Assembly (NCBI RefSeq): GCF_001613085.1
Contig: NZ_BDBR01000024.1
Span: 102,582-166,581, forward strand
Source: Nocardia salmonicida NBRC 13393
GTDB taxonomy: Bacteria; Actinomycetota; Actinomycetes; Mycobacteriales; Mycobacteriaceae
Direction: 5' to 3'
DNA length: 64,000 nt
Part shown: in pieces, positions 16,918 through 25,323 of the stretch
Numbering within the stretch: the first letter of the stretch is position 1
Layout of the letters: every line of letters starts with the position of its first letter
Translations under genes and position numbers: made by a program
The notes under the pieces: model-generated
Database searches by the model: none
Seen by the model: the letters and a program-made list of their open reading frames with translations, nothing else
Told to the model about the DNA's origin: nothing

Positions 16918-18024
16918 TCAGAGGGTGGTGCGCATCAATACGACGTTGTACTGGGTGTGGATGGTCGTCATGAAGTACAGGTCGCGGCCGGTTTGATACG
17001 GGAAGATCGACGGGGCGTAGGCGGTGGGGAGTTCCCGGGCATCGATCAGCACCTCCGGGGCGCTCCACGGGCCCACCGGCGAGGACGCGCGGCGCATCAC
17101 CACGGAGTTGAACGGGTCGGTGGTGAGGGAGATGAACTGGCCGAGGTACTCGTTGTACATCACCGAGAGTTCGCCGACGCCGCCCATGATGGGGGCCGCC
17201 GCGTTCACGTCGTTCAGCTTCCACTCGTGGCCGTCCCAGTACTCGTAGGCCGCGAGGTTCTCGATCTGGGCTTCGGGGACGCGGGCGATGAAGGCCTCGC
17301 TATTGCGGCCGGCGCGGGTGCCGTATTCGTAGACGAAGCCGCCGTCCTTCACGAAGCTGTTCATCTGGAAGTTGGCGTTGCCACCCTCGTCGGGACGGCG
17401 GGTGTGGCCGAGATCGGCCCAGGTCTCGCCGTTGTCGGCCGAGGCGGCGAGGCCGGAGAAGCTCGTGGTCCATTCACCGGGGGCGTCCCAGGTCTTCACC
17501 GACATCAGCGACATGTACTGCACGCCGTTGGCCGAGATGCCCGCGGTGGGGATGCGGCTGATCTCGAGGAAGGGGATCTTGGGGCTGGGAATCAGGTCGC
17601 GTGCCTGGCCGATGACATCGCGCACGACACTGTCGAACATGACCCCGTCGGCCGGGTTCTGGTCGTGGCTGCGGACCAGGATGTTGGAGCGCCACGCCCA
17701 GGTACTGCCTGCGAGCAGGTTGGGGAAGCCGATGCCCGCGGTGTCGCCGAAGGCGGTGAGCATCTCGCCGCGCCCGTTGTCCCACATGATGCCGAGGTCG
17801 GTGCCGAGAACGTTGTAGTTCTGGGTGTTGTTGGGGCTGGCCATGCCCGTGACCTGGAAGACCGCCTGGGTGCGTCCGTGCAGGACGGGCAGGCCATGGG
17901 TGCCGTTGAGGACGGGAATCGGGTTGATGGCGTTCGGGTTCGCCACGACGGGAGGCGCGGCGCTCACCAGCAAGGCCGTAGTACCTGCGAGTGCGGACAG
18001 CAGGATGGATCCGGTCTTGTTCAC
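16918..18024 (-). CDS. secreted DUF4185 protein, candidate D-arabinanase (GH183-like)
   Basis: 368 residues from GTG 18024, preceded by GGAGGCTCG. Signal peptide (KTGSILLSALAGTTALLVSA, cleavage near VVA-NP). The mature protein has the DUF4185 five-blade propeller look: TDLGIMWDNGRGEMLTAFGD, WRSNILVRSHD, then repeated blades and SPVGPWSAPEVL. Some DUF4185 proteins of mycobacteria have been classed as glycoside hydrolase family 183 acting on the D-arabinan of arabinogalactan; that makes cell-wall remodelling a reasonable inference here. Substrate not shown by the sequence. Confidence 0.85.
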   Translation of the reverse strand: MNKTGSILLSALAGTTALLVSAAPPVVANPNAINPIPVLNGTHGLPVLHGRTQAVFQVTGMASPNNTQNYNVLGTDLGIMWDNGRGEMLTAFGDTAGIGFPNLLAGSTWAWRSNILVRSHDQNPADGVMFDSVVRDVIGQARDLIPSPKIPFLEISRIPTAGISANGVQYMSLMSVKTWDAPGEWTTSFSGLAASADNGETWADLGHTRRPDEGGNANFQMNSFVKDGGFVYEYGTRAGRNSEAFIARVPEAQIENLAAYEYWDGHEWKLNDVNAAAPIMGGVGELSVMYNEYLGQFISLTTDPFNSVVMRRASSPVGPWSAPEVLIDARELPTAYAPSIFPYQTGRDLYFMTTIHTQYNVVLMRTTL

Positions 18025-18191
18025 GGGTGTTCGAGCCTCCGGGTCAGGCCGAAATCCGGGAACGTCGCGGCTTTTCCGTCACGCACCACTCTTCGGCTGG
18101 TCAGCGAATCGAAGCGATGCTAACAGCAGCTAAGAGTGATATGCGGTACATACGTTGGGTAGCCGACATGAATTTGCAGGTGGATTGCTTG

Positions 18192-18941
18192 TCAGTCGCT
18201 ACTACTCATGGCCTTACGCAGGAGCAATGGCAGTTGGGCCAACCGCTCGGCGGCGAAGGTCGCACGGGAAGCGCGGTGCCACGAGCGGTCGAACAGGTGC
18301 TTGGCGGCGGCCACTGCGGCGCGGTCGCGGGCGGTGACGCGGTCGGCGAGGGCCTGCGCGGCCTTCACGGGATCGTCGGCGACGTCGGTGATCAGACCGA
18401 TCCGGAGCGCGTAGTCGGCGTCGATCGAGTCGGCGGTCATCGCCAGCAACTTGGCCTGGTCGATGCCGATGAGCTGTGACAATGTGGCCGGGCCCGTCAT
18501 GTCGGGAATCAGGCCGTGGGCGACTTCCATGACCGAGAATTCGGCCGTGGGGGCGGCGATCCGGAAGTCGGCGGCCAGTGCGATCTGGAGGCCGCCGCCG
18601 AAGCAGCGCCCGTGGACCGCGGCGATTACCGGGACGTCGAGTCGGCGCCAGGCCCAACAGGCTTCCTGGAAGGTATTGGTGCCGCGCAGGGGCCGAGGGA
18701 GGAATTCTTTGACGATAGCCACTGGATTGCGGGTGGCGGCGGCGATATCGAGTCCGCTACTGAAACTCGGGCCGTTTCCGGTGAGGATGACAGCGCGGGT
18801 TGTCTTGTGGTCGGCCACTTTTCGAGCCGCCTCGACAAGATCGCGGAGCATTTCCAGAGTGAGCCCGTTGTGTTTGCCGGGCCGGTTCAATTCGACATAG
18901 GCGCGGTCGTTGTCGAAGCGGACGGTGATGTGGTCTCCCAT
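18192..18941 (-). CDS. enoyl-CoA hydratase/isomerase (crotonase family)
   Basis: 249 residues, ATG 18941. The oxyanion-hole motifs are FSSGLDIAAATR and GRCFGGGLQIALAADFRIA; the region SVMEVAHGLIPDM supplies the second acidic position of the family. A TTAC-N6-GTCA operator-like site sits 9 bp upstream of the start, linking it with the fadA2/fadE5 set, so a role in acyl-CoA catabolism is likely. Specific substrate not determined. Confidence 0.9.
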   Translation of the reverse strand: MGDHITVRFDNDRAYVELNRPGKHNGLTLEMLRDLVEAARKVADHKTTRAVILTGNGPSFSSGLDIAAATRNPVAIVKEFLPRPLRGTNTFQEACWAWRRLDVPVIAAVHGRCFGGGLQIALAADFRIAAPTAEFSVMEVAHGLIPDMTGPATLSQLIGIDQAKLLAMTADSIDADYALRIGLITDVADDPVKAAQALADRVTARDRAAVAAAKHLFDRSWHRASRATFAAERLAQLPLLLRKAMSSSD

Positions 18942-18950
18942 ATCGCTATC

Positions 18951-18964
18951 TTACTCGTGAGTCA
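18951..18964. promoter_or_regulatory. TTAC-N6-GTAA-type operator upstream of crotonase
   Basis: TTAC-TCGTGA-GTCA, one half-site mismatch from the palindrome at fadA2/fabG4. It lies in the divergent gap between the crotonase gene and the lipoprotein gene. Confidence 0.6.
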
Positions 18965-19055
18965 GTTCGAGTGGGTGGCCACGCGGACGACGGTGCGGCA
19001 TGATCCGAACGCATCGCGCGTCATTCGATGCGCGACGATCGAAAGGACTCACCGA

Positions 19056-19373
19056 ATGCGGATCTGTCTGATGGCCGCGGCGCTGCTCGCGCTGCCGGTG
19101 CTGGCGGCCTGCGGCAGTGGCGACGAAGCACCGGCGGTTACTCAGGCCGAGCTGTCGAAGTCGTTGCAGGACAAGGGTTTGAGTAACCCCGCGCTGGCCG
19201 ACTGCGCCGCGCAGGTTTTCCTCGACTCGGGGATGTCGCAGGAGGGGCTGCGGGTGATGGTGTCGAACGCGCAGTCCGACGATCCGGCCAAGCTGCTCAG
19301 CGAGGGCGACGCGGCCAAGGTGAGCTCGGCGCAGTCGAAGATCGCCGCGGATTGCGTACGCGTGGGGAGCTGA
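19056..19373 (+). CDS. small lipoprotein (105 aa)
   Basis: ATG 19056 follows GAAAGGAC. Signal MRICLMAAALLALPV with lipobox LAAC, so the mature protein is lipid-anchored at Cys19. The remaining ~87 residues are helical and charged with two further Cys (LADCAAQVF, AADCVRVGS) and look like a small all-alpha domain. No function recognised. Lies 93 bp before the sulfur operon on the same strand but is separated by the SD-blocking hairpin. Confidence 0.8.
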   Translation: MRICLMAAALLALPVLAACGSGDEAPAVTQAELSKSLQDKGLSNPALADCAAQVFLDSGMSQEGLRVMVSNAQSDDPAKLLSEGDAAKVSSAQSKIAADCVRVGS

Positions 19374-19405
19374 TCGGAGCCCGTATCGATCGCGTCGATT
19401 CAAAC

Positions 19406-19455
19406 CCTCGTCGGGGTCGGCTGCCGGTGTTGCACTGGAACAGCCGACGACGAGG
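19406..19455 (+). promoter_or_regulatory. hairpin overlapping the sfnG ribosome-binding site
   Basis: CCTCGTCG-(GGG)-TCGGCTG pairs with CAGCCGACGACGAGG: 15 bp with a 3-base bulge, and the apical part CCGGTG-TTG-CACTGG can add six more pairs. The 3' arm runs into the GAGGAGGA ribosome-binding site (19452-19459) of the GTG at 19467. Closing the stem would hide part of the site. No T-run follows, so it is not a simple terminator. A translation-level switch or thermosensor is inferred; it does not match a riboswitch I can name. Confidence 0.6.
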
Positions 19456-19466
19456 AGGAACTGCCC

Positions 19467-20582
19467 GTGACCACGGAGAGAATCGCCGACCAGGTCTCGT
19501 TCGCCTACTGGGTACCCAACGTCAGTGGCGGGCTGGTGACCAGCGATATCGAGCAGCGCACCAGCTGGGATTTCGACTACAACAAGAAGCTCGCCCAGAC
19601 CGCGGAGCGCAACGGTTTCGACTACGCGCTCACCCAGGTGCGCTACACCGCGTCCTATGGCGCCGAGTTCCAGCACGAGTCGACCTCGTTCAGCCTCGCG
19701 CTGCTGGCCGCCACCGAGCGGCTCAAGGTGATCGCCGCCATCCATCCTGGACTGTGGCATCCGGCCGTGCTGGCCAAGTTCGGCGCCACGGCCGACCACC
19801 TGTCCGGCGGCCGGTTCGCGATCAATGTGGTGTCGGGCTGGTTCGCCGGTGAGTTCAAGGCGCTGGGCGAGCCGTGGCTCGAACACGACGAGCGGTACCG
19901 GCGCAGCGCCGAGTTCCTCGAGGTGATCCGCAAGATCTGGACCGAGGACGCGGTGAACTACGGCGGCGACTTCTACCGGATTCGCGACTTCACCTTGAAG
20001 CCGAAGCCGCTCAACACCCCCGAACGGCCCAATCCCGAGCTGTTCCAAGGTGGTAACTCCACGGCGGCTCGACGCAACGGTGGCCGCCACGCGGACTGGT
20101 ACTTCTCCAATGGCAAGGACTTCGACGGCGTCACAGAGCAATTGGACGATCTGCGCGAGGTCGCCAGGGACAACGATCGCGAGGTGAAGTTCGGGCTCAA
20201 CGGGTTCATCATCGCCCGCGATACCGAGAAGGAAGCGCGCGACACCTTGCGCGAGATCGTCGAGAAGGCGAACAAGCCCGCCGTGCAAGGGTTCCGCGAT
20301 GCGGTGCAGCAGGCGGGCGCGTCCACCGGTGATCGCAAGGGCATGTGGGCCGATTCCACGTTCGAGGATCTGGTCCAGTACAACGACGGCTTCCGGACGG
20401 GGCTCATCGGCACGCCGGAGCAGATCGCCGAGCGGATCGTGGCCTACCGGGCGCTCGGCGTCGACCTGATCCTGGCCGGGTTCCTGCACTTCCAGGAAGA
20501 GGTCGAATACTTCGGCGCCAAGGTGCTGCCGCTGGTGCGTGAACTGGAGGCCGCCGCGACGCCGGTCGCGGCGGGACGCTGA
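19467..20582 (+). CDS. sfnG: FMNH2-dependent dimethyl sulfone monooxygenase (SfnG-like)
   Basis: Luciferase-like monooxygenase, 371 residues from GTG 19467. Family marks: SFAYWVPNVSGGLVTSDIEQRTSW at the start, FDYALTQVRYTASYG, ATADHLSGGRFAINVVSGWF, and FQGGNSTAARRNGGRHADWYF in the flavin-binding half. SfnG oxidises dimethyl sulfone to methanesulfinate, releasing formaldehyde, during sulfur starvation. First gene of a four-gene unit; its reductant would come from the flavin reductases at 21881 and 22401. Stop overlaps the next start. Confidence 0.92.
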   Translation: MTTERIADQVSFAYWVPNVSGGLVTSDIEQRTSWDFDYNKKLAQTAERNGFDYALTQVRYTASYGAEFQHESTSFSLALLAATERLKVIAAIHPGLWHPAVLAKFGATADHLSGGRFAINVVSGWFAGEFKALGEPWLEHDERYRRSAEFLEVIRKIWTEDAVNYGGDFYRIRDFTLKPKPLNTPERPNPELFQGGNSTAARRNGGRHADWYFSNGKDFDGVTEQLDDLREVARDNDREVKFGLNGFIIARDTEKEARDTLREIVEKANKPAVQGFRDAVQQAGASTGDRKGMWADSTFEDLVQYNDGFRTGLIGTPEQIAERIVAYRALGVDLILAGFLHFQEEVEYFGAKVLPLVRELEAAATPVAAGR

Positions 20583-21853
20583 TGACGGTGGTGACCGCTG
20601 AGCGGATCGCCACGGCCGACCAGGCGGTGCGGATCGCGGCCGAGTTGGCCCAGGCGTTCGCCGCTGGTGCCGCCGAGCGCGATCTCTCGCGTCGGCTGCC
20701 GCACGAGGAGCTGGATCAGCTCTCGGCCAGTGGCTTGCTCGCGATCACCGTGCCCGCCGAATTCGGTGGCGCCGACCTACCGCCGAGCGTGGTCGCCGAA
20801 GTAGTGCGGATTCTGGCCGCGGCCGATCCGAATATCGCGCAGGTGCCGCACAGTCACTTCGTGTATCTGAATCTGTTGCGGCTGACGGGAACTCGGGCGC
20901 AGCGGCGGGACTACTTCGGCAAGGTGCTCGCTGGTGCGCGGATCGCCAACGCGCAGTCCGAACGCAGCGGCGCGACGGTTGCCGAGATCGCGACGGTGCT
21001 GCGGCCGATCGATGGTGCGGCCGGACGCGGCGGTGCTCGGCGGTTCGTCGTCGAGGGGACGAAGTTCTATTGCACCGGGTCGCTGTTCGCCGATGTGCTC
21101 GCGGTGTTGACCAGACTCGATGATCCACAGGGCATTTCGAGGCTCGCGCCTGGGGAGTACGTGGCTTTCGTGCCCGCGCTCGAGCCGGGCGTACGGATCG
21201 TCGACGACTGGGATGCGCTGGGGCAGCGGACAACCGGCAGCGGGACGGTCGAGTTCGACGCGGTGGAGGTCGGGCATGAGCAGCTGGTCGCACGGGCATC
21301 CGCGGTCATCGCGCCCACCGGGTACGGCGCGTTCGCCCAGCTCCTGCACGCCGCCATCGACGCGGGTATCGCACGCGGTGCCTTAGAGGCGGCGGCGGAG
21401 TTCGTCCGGACGCGGAGCAGGCCCTGGTTCGAGGCCCAGGTAGCGAATGCGGCCGACGATCCGCTCGTCGTGCACCGGTTCGGCGAACTGGCTGTTGCCG
21501 TCGCGGCCGCTGAATCGACGCTGATCGCCGCGGGTGCGGCGGTCGACGCGGCGGTGCGGCCCGGGGTGATCGCGGAGGGCGAGGGCCCGGTGGCGCACCT
21601 CGATAGCGCGGGCGCGCGGGCATCGATCGCCGTCGCCACGGCCAAGATCCTCGCCGACCGTGCTGCGAACGAGGTGTCCGCCGCGATATTCGAAGTGGGC
21701 GGCACCCGCAGCGCCGCGTCCGAGCACCGGCTCGACCATTTCTGGCGCAACGCGCGCACCCATACGCTGCACGACCCGGTTCGCTGGAAATACCAGCACA
21801 TCGGCCGGGCCGTTCTGCACAACCGACCGCCGCCGCTGCACGGCGTCATCTAG
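20582..21853 (+). CDS. sfnB: acyl-CoA-dehydrogenase-fold sulfur monooxygenase (SfnB/MsuC-like)
   Basis: 423 residues; ATG overlaps the sfnG TGA by one base. Acyl-CoA dehydrogenase fold with VPAEFGGADLPPSVVAEVVRIL, NAQSERSG and the C-terminal DHFWRNARTHTLHDPVRWKYQHIG, typical of the SfnB/MsuC/DszC-like group of flavin-dependent monooxygenases rather than true dehydrogenases. MsuC oxidises methanesulfinate to methanesulfonate, which would follow SfnG. No MsuD-like desulfonating enzyme is in the unit, so the final step must be encoded elsewhere. Confidence 0.87.
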   Translation: MTVVTAERIATADQAVRIAAELAQAFAAGAAERDLSRRLPHEELDQLSASGLLAITVPAEFGGADLPPSVVAEVVRILAAADPNIAQVPHSHFVYLNLLRLTGTRAQRRDYFGKVLAGARIANAQSERSGATVAEIATVLRPIDGAAGRGGARRFVVEGTKFYCTGSLFADVLAVLTRLDDPQGISRLAPGEYVAFVPALEPGVRIVDDWDALGQRTTGSGTVEFDAVEVGHEQLVARASAVIAPTGYGAFAQLLHAAIDAGIARGALEAAAEFVRTRSRPWFEAQVANAADDPLVVHRFGELAVAVAAAESTLIAAGAAVDAAVRPGVIAEGEGPVAHLDSAGARASIAVATAKILADRAANEVSAAIFEVGGTRSAASEHRLDHFWRNARTHTLHDPVRWKYQHIGRAVLHNRPPPLHGVI

Positions 21854-21880
21854 AACCATCACGCGAGACAAGGACAGCCC

Positions 21881-22408
21881 ATGACAGTGACGGTCGTCGT
21901 CGGAAACCCGAAACCCGCTTCGCGCACCCTCGCCGCGGCGGTGCAGGTCGCGCGAGCACTTCGGCCTGATGCCGAGCCGCAGGTGATCGACCTGGTCACC
22001 CTCGGGCCCGGCCTGCTCGGCTGGGGTGACCCAGCGGTGACGGCGGCCGCGCAGACCGTCGCGACCTCCGAACTCGTCGTGTTCGCCAGTCCGACCTTCA
22101 AGGCCACCTACACCGGGCTGCTGAAGCTGTTCCTCGAACAGTTCGACGGCGGTACCGGCCTGGCCGGTGTGGTGACCGTGCCGGTGATGCTCGGCGCGGG
22201 GCCGGCCCACGCGCTCGCACCCGATCTGCTGCTCAAGCCCGTGCTGGTGGAAATCGGTGGCACCGCCGCGCTGCCCGGGCTCTATCTGTCCGACCGGACT
22301 TTCGGTGAGGACGGCGTCATCGAGGAATACGCCCGGCGATGGGGACCCGTCGCCGCGGCACTGACAGACCCGGCCGTGCGGCCGGTGGAGGCAACGAATC
22401 ATGCATGA
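21881..22408 (+). CDS. NAD(P)H-dependent FMN reductase (SsuE/MsuE-like)
   Basis: 175 residues, flavodoxin-like NADPH-FMN reductase. It opens with VVVGNPKPASRTLAAAV (phosphate-binding loop of the family) and has LVVFASPTFKATYTGLLKLFLEQ, the conserved S-P-x-Y/F-x-x-x-Y-x-G-x-L-K segment. It supplies reduced FMN to the monooxygenases upstream. Ends eight bases inside the next gene. Confidence 0.9.
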   Translation: MTVTVVVGNPKPASRTLAAAVQVARALRPDAEPQVIDLVTLGPGLLGWGDPAVTAAAQTVATSELVVFASPTFKATYTGLLKLFLEQFDGGTGLAGVVTVPVMLGAGPAHALAPDLLLKPVLVEIGGTAALPGLYLSDRTFGEDGVIEEYARRWGPVAAALTDPAVRPVEATNHA

Positions 22409-22898
22409 GCTCTTGGAATTTCCCGCCGACGGCAACGGCTTACGCCGCGCCTTCGCCAACTTCCCCAGCGGCGTGGTGGCCGTGTGCGCCGAGATCGACG
22501 GCGTCCCACACGGTTTGGCGGTGAGCACCTTCGTGCCCGTCTCCCTCGATCCGCCGCTCGTGTCGTTCTGCGTGCAGAATTCGTCGTCGACCTGGCCCAA
22601 GCTGGCAGGCGCGGGCCACCTCGGCCTGAGTCTGCTCGGGACCGACCAGCAGGCGGCGGCCAAGGCGCTCGGCGCCCGCAACGGCGACCGCTTCCGCGAG
22701 ACCGCCCTGCACCGGGGAACCGGCGAGGCGGTGTTCATCGACGGCGCGACGGCCTGGATCGAAGGGGTTCCGGAAACACAGGTCAGCGCGGGCGATCATC
22801 TCGTGGTGATCCTGCGCGTGAATCGTGTCGCCGCACGGGAGGACATCGATCCACTGGTGTTCCACGGCAGTAAGTTCCGGACTCTGCACACGGGCTGA
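22401..22898 (+). CDS. flavin reductase domain protein (HpaC/DszD-like)
   Basis: 165 residues; starts within the previous gene (8-base overlap). Flavin-reductase-like split barrel: RRAFANFPSGVVAVCAEIDG, GLAVSTFVPVSLDPPLVSFCVQ, and the His-containing GDHLVVILRV. A second reductase in the operon is redundant with the SsuE-like protein unless the two monooxygenases use separate partners. Last gene of the sulfur unit. Confidence 0.9.
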   Translation: MHELLEFPADGNGLRRAFANFPSGVVAVCAEIDGVPHGLAVSTFVPVSLDPPLVSFCVQNSSSTWPKLAGAGHLGLSLLGTDQQAAAKALGARNGDRFRETALHRGTGEAVFIDGATAWIEGVPETQVSAGDHLVVILRVNRVAAREDIDPLVFHGSKFRTLHTG

Positions 22899-22914
22899 AC
22901 CTGCGTCGTACCGC

Positions 22915-23760
22915 TCAGGACGGGCGCTGATCCTTCACTCGGCCGCGGATGAAGAGCACCAGCACGTAGCCACTGATGATCAAGAGCATGGTGAACAGGC
23001 CGGCGGCTTGGAGGAGACCGCCCGAGGACGCGTCGGCGGCGACCTCGTCGACGCCGCCGGTGGCGAGCATCGTGGTCGGGTCGGTCAAGCCGTGCATCAC
23101 CATCGCACCCAGCAGAAAACCGGTCACCCGCATCGTCAGGTACATCAGTACGCCGAAGGAGAAGGTGTAGAGGATGGTGGGGCCGACGACCGTGATCGAC
23201 TGCCCGCCGAGCAGATTCATGCTGTGCGACAGCGCGAAGGCGAGCGAGGTCACGGCCGCGACCACCAACTCACCGTGGCCCCCGTCGCGCAGCATCTTGA
23301 CCGCGAACCCGCGGTAGGTGAGTTCCTCGACGAAGCCGATCAGCAATCCGGTGGCGAGCAGGAGCGCGACGACGTCGGCCTGATGCAGGCCCCAGTCGAT
23401 CCCGAGCACGCGCAGCACGATCGGCGTAGCGACGATCACCGGTGCGATCCACATCCACTTCGACCGGTAGATGGGCTGTCGGCCGTACAGCTCCCGGTTC
23501 CAGCCCAGATACGCGGAGAACGCCGCCAGCACAACGGCTCCGATGATCAATGATGCGGTGACCTGGAGGAACACGCTGCCCAGACTGCTCAGCAGATCAT
23601 CGTCGACGTAGTGCCCGCCGAGGTGGCCGATCACGTACCCGGAACCGAGGTAGATCACGAGATAGACAACGAGGAAGGCGAGAAATCGCCAGAATCCGCC
23701 GCGATTCATGAAGCCCCGCAGGCCGCGTTGTTCCTGCGACACAGGCACCGTATCGGTCAT
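22915..23760 (-). CDS. CPBP-family intramembrane glutamic endopeptidase
   Basis: 281 residues from ATG 23760 (MTDTVPVSQEQRG); a 43-residue upstream extension lacks a start signal. About seven to eight membrane segments. Motif 1, with the catalytic Glu pair and Arg, is FVEELTYRGF; motif 2 is LAFALSHSMNLL with the His; a third His is in AMVMHGLTD. Family members cleave membrane proteins or peptides, including prenyl-CAAX-like and bacteriocin substrates. No partner gene is evident. Confidence 0.9.
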   Translation of the reverse strand: MTDTVPVSQEQRGLRGFMNRGGFWRFLAFLVVYLVIYLGSGYVIGHLGGHYVDDDLLSSLGSVFLQVTASLIIGAVVLAAFSAYLGWNRELYGRQPIYRSKWMWIAPVIVATPIVLRVLGIDWGLHQADVVALLLATGLLIGFVEELTYRGFAVKMLRDGGHGELVVAAVTSLAFALSHSMNLLGGQSITVVGPTILYTFSFGVLMYLTMRVTGFLLGAMVMHGLTDPTTMLATGGVDEVAADASSGGLLQAAGLFTMLLIISGYVLVLFIRGRVKDQRPS

Positions 23761-23875
23761 GTCGACTCCATGCTCTCTCGGGCAAGGCTGAGCATGTCCA
23801 CGGTATGTGATGCGTCTTCCGACAGCGGGGATTTGCCAGCGAGTCCGGGTTCGCCGCTGATCTGTCGTAGAAATG

Positions 23876-23909
23876 ACGAAAGGCCCCAAGGTGACCTGGG
23901 GTCTTTCGT
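23876..23909 (-). terminator. terminator of tRNA-Gly transcript
   Basis: Stem ACGAAAGGCCCCA / TGGGGTCTTTCGT (13 bp, one G-T pair) just downstream of the tRNA 3' end on the minus strand. Confidence 0.7.
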
Positions 23910-23914
23910 TGTTG

Positions 23915-23985
23915 AGCCGATGACGGGAATCGAACCCGCGCCATCTGCTTGGGAAGCAGAAGTTCTACCATTGAACTACATCGGC
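23915..23985 (-). tRNA. tRNA-Gly (anticodon CCC)
   Basis: Folds as a complete 71-base cloverleaf on the minus strand. Acceptor stem GCCGATG/CATCGGC, D arm GTTC-loop-GAAC, anticodon stem TCTGC/GCAGA with seven-base loop TTCCCAA (anticodon CCC), T arm GCGGG-TTCGATT-CCCGT with one G-T pair, discriminator T. CCA is not encoded. It decodes GGG. Confidence 0.97.
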
Positions 23986-24147
23986 AGTGCGCTGTTGGGC
24001 GCGTTCGCGACTCTATCAGACCTCTCGCCGTGCGAGGTAAGTGTTGATGTGTCCGCTCTCCTGGTCGGTGGGCTGACGAGGGCGCTCGCTGAACGGAGCC
24101 GCAGGGGTCGGGGTTCTACCTGGGGTGCAGCTGCCTACACTGGGCCG

Positions 24148-24747
24148 GTGCTGCTCTCCGATCGTGACATCAGGGCCGAGATCGCCGCGGGGCGGCTCGG
24201 TGTCGAACCGATGCTCGAGTCGATGGTTCAGCCGTCGAGTATCGACGTGCGCCTCGACGGGCTGTTCCGGGTGTTCGACAACAGTCGCTATACCCATATC
24301 GATCCGGCGCAGCAGCAGGACGAGCTGACCAGTCTGGTGGAGCCGAAGCCGGGGGAGCCGTTCGTGCTGCATCCGGGGGAGTTCGTGCTCGGGTCGACGC
24401 TCGAGGTGTGCTCGCTGCCCGACGATCTGGCGGGGCGGCTGGAGGGTAAGTCGAGTCTGGGGCGGCTCGGGCTGCTCACGCATTCGACGGCGGGGTTCAT
24501 CGATCCGGGTTTCAGTGGGCACATCACCCTGGAGTTGTCGAACGTGGCGAATCTGCCGATCACGCTGTGGCCGGGGATGAAGATCGGGCAGCTGTGCCTG
24601 ATCCGGCTGTCGAGTCCGGCCGAGCACCCGTACGGCAGTGCGAAAGCCGGGTCGAAGTACCAGAATCAGCGGGGGCCTACGCCGTCGCGGTCGTACCTCA
24701 ACTTTCCCCTCTCGCCCGATTCCTTGAGCGCGGTCGAGACGCGCTGA
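24148..24747 (+). CDS. dcd: dCTP deaminase (likely bifunctional deaminase/dUTPase)
   Basis: 199 residues from GTG 24148 (LLSDRDIRAEI). Deaminates dCTP; mycobacterial and other actinobacterial Dcd also cleave the resulting dUTP to dUMP. Core motifs: PSSIDVRLDGLFRVF, EGKSSLGRLGLLTHSTAGF (Ser/Arg triphosphate contacts) and GHITLELSN with the catalytic Glu. C-terminus NQRGPTPSRSY is the flexible lid. The last 82 bases overlap the converging gene at 24666-25175. Upstream in-frame sequence runs through the tRNA and is not coding. Confidence 0.95.
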   Translation: MLLSDRDIRAEIAAGRLGVEPMLESMVQPSSIDVRLDGLFRVFDNSRYTHIDPAQQQDELTSLVEPKPGEPFVLHPGEFVLGSTLEVCSLPDDLAGRLEGKSSLGRLGLLTHSTAGFIDPGFSGHITLELSNVANLPITLWPGMKIGQLCLIRLSSPAEHPYGSAKAGSKYQNQRGPTPSRSYLNFPLSPDSLSAVETR

Positions 24748-25175
24748 GGGCCTGCCGCCACCGCGATACGCAGCACCAGCGACAGGGCGGGCAGGGTGTC
24801 GCCGCCCCCGGACGGCGGGCGCACCCAGTGGCAACCCTCGCGGCTCCAGCGACCCAGATTGGTCGGCAGCATCACTGCGCTGCCGATGCCGGGGATATCG
24901 ATGTCGAGCCCCGCGAGCTCGGCGGCCTCTTCCTCGGAGGGCCTGGCGTCGGGTGCGGCGAGCACGCTCCAGCGGATCTGGCGTGCCAGCACCGGACCCT
25001 CACAGCGTTGCTCGCGCAGCGCCGTGAGCACCTTCTCGGCGCGCGTGGTCGGCAGATGCACCACGCAGAGCCGGTCGGTGATCGGCAGCATCACAAAGCC
25101 ACCGCGCTCGCGGACGGGTAGCCGGAATTCGCGCTGGTAACACTGCACCCAGTCGTCGACAGTTCTGGCTTCCAC
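24666..25175 (-). CDS. conserved-looking protein of unknown function (169 aa), divergent partner of HTH regulator
   Basis: GTG 25175 gives a 169-residue soluble protein; the 3' end overlaps dcd antisense by 82 bases. Segments such as RGGFVMLPITDRLCVVHLP and a later WSREGCHWVRPPSGGG faintly recall the N-terminal part of actinobacterial bifunctional DNA primase/polymerase-like proteins, but I cannot place it with confidence. A perfect 14-bp palindrome lies 11 bp upstream. It is divergent from an XRE/TPR regulator, suggesting it is that regulator's target. Confidence 0.65.
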   Translation of the reverse strand: MEARTVDDWVQCYQREFRLPVRERGGFVMLPITDRLCVVHLPTTRAEKVLTALREQRCEGPVLARQIRWSVLAAPDARPSEEEAAELAGLDIDIPGIGSAVMLPTNLGRWSREGCHWVRPPSGGGDTLPALSLVLRIAVAAGPQRVSTALKESGERGKLRYDRDGVGPR

Positions 25176-25185
25176 GTTTCCAGAA

Positions 25186-25199
25186 TCCCGTATACGGGA
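25186..25199. promoter_or_regulatory. 14-bp perfect palindrome, likely operator
   Basis: TCCCGTATACGGGA covers -11 to -24 relative to the GTG at 25175, in the 148-bp gap between the unknown protein and the divergent XRE/TPR regulator at 25324. Its position would let a bound repressor block initiation of the minus-strand gene. Confidence 0.6.
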
Positions 25200-25323
25200 G
25201 GGCCTGACCACTGCCCCGCACCGCCCTTTCACTGCCTCTGGCAACCGATTCCGCGAACTTGTGGTGTGTCTCACTGTCACGCTCGTACTCTGGAGGGAGT
25301 TGTTCGTCGGATGAGGTGACGCC

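Noticed and set aside
19406..19455. Simple Rho-independent terminator of the lipoprotein gene
   Set aside because: No T-run follows, and the 3' arm enters the sfnG ribosome-binding site; a leader control element fits better.
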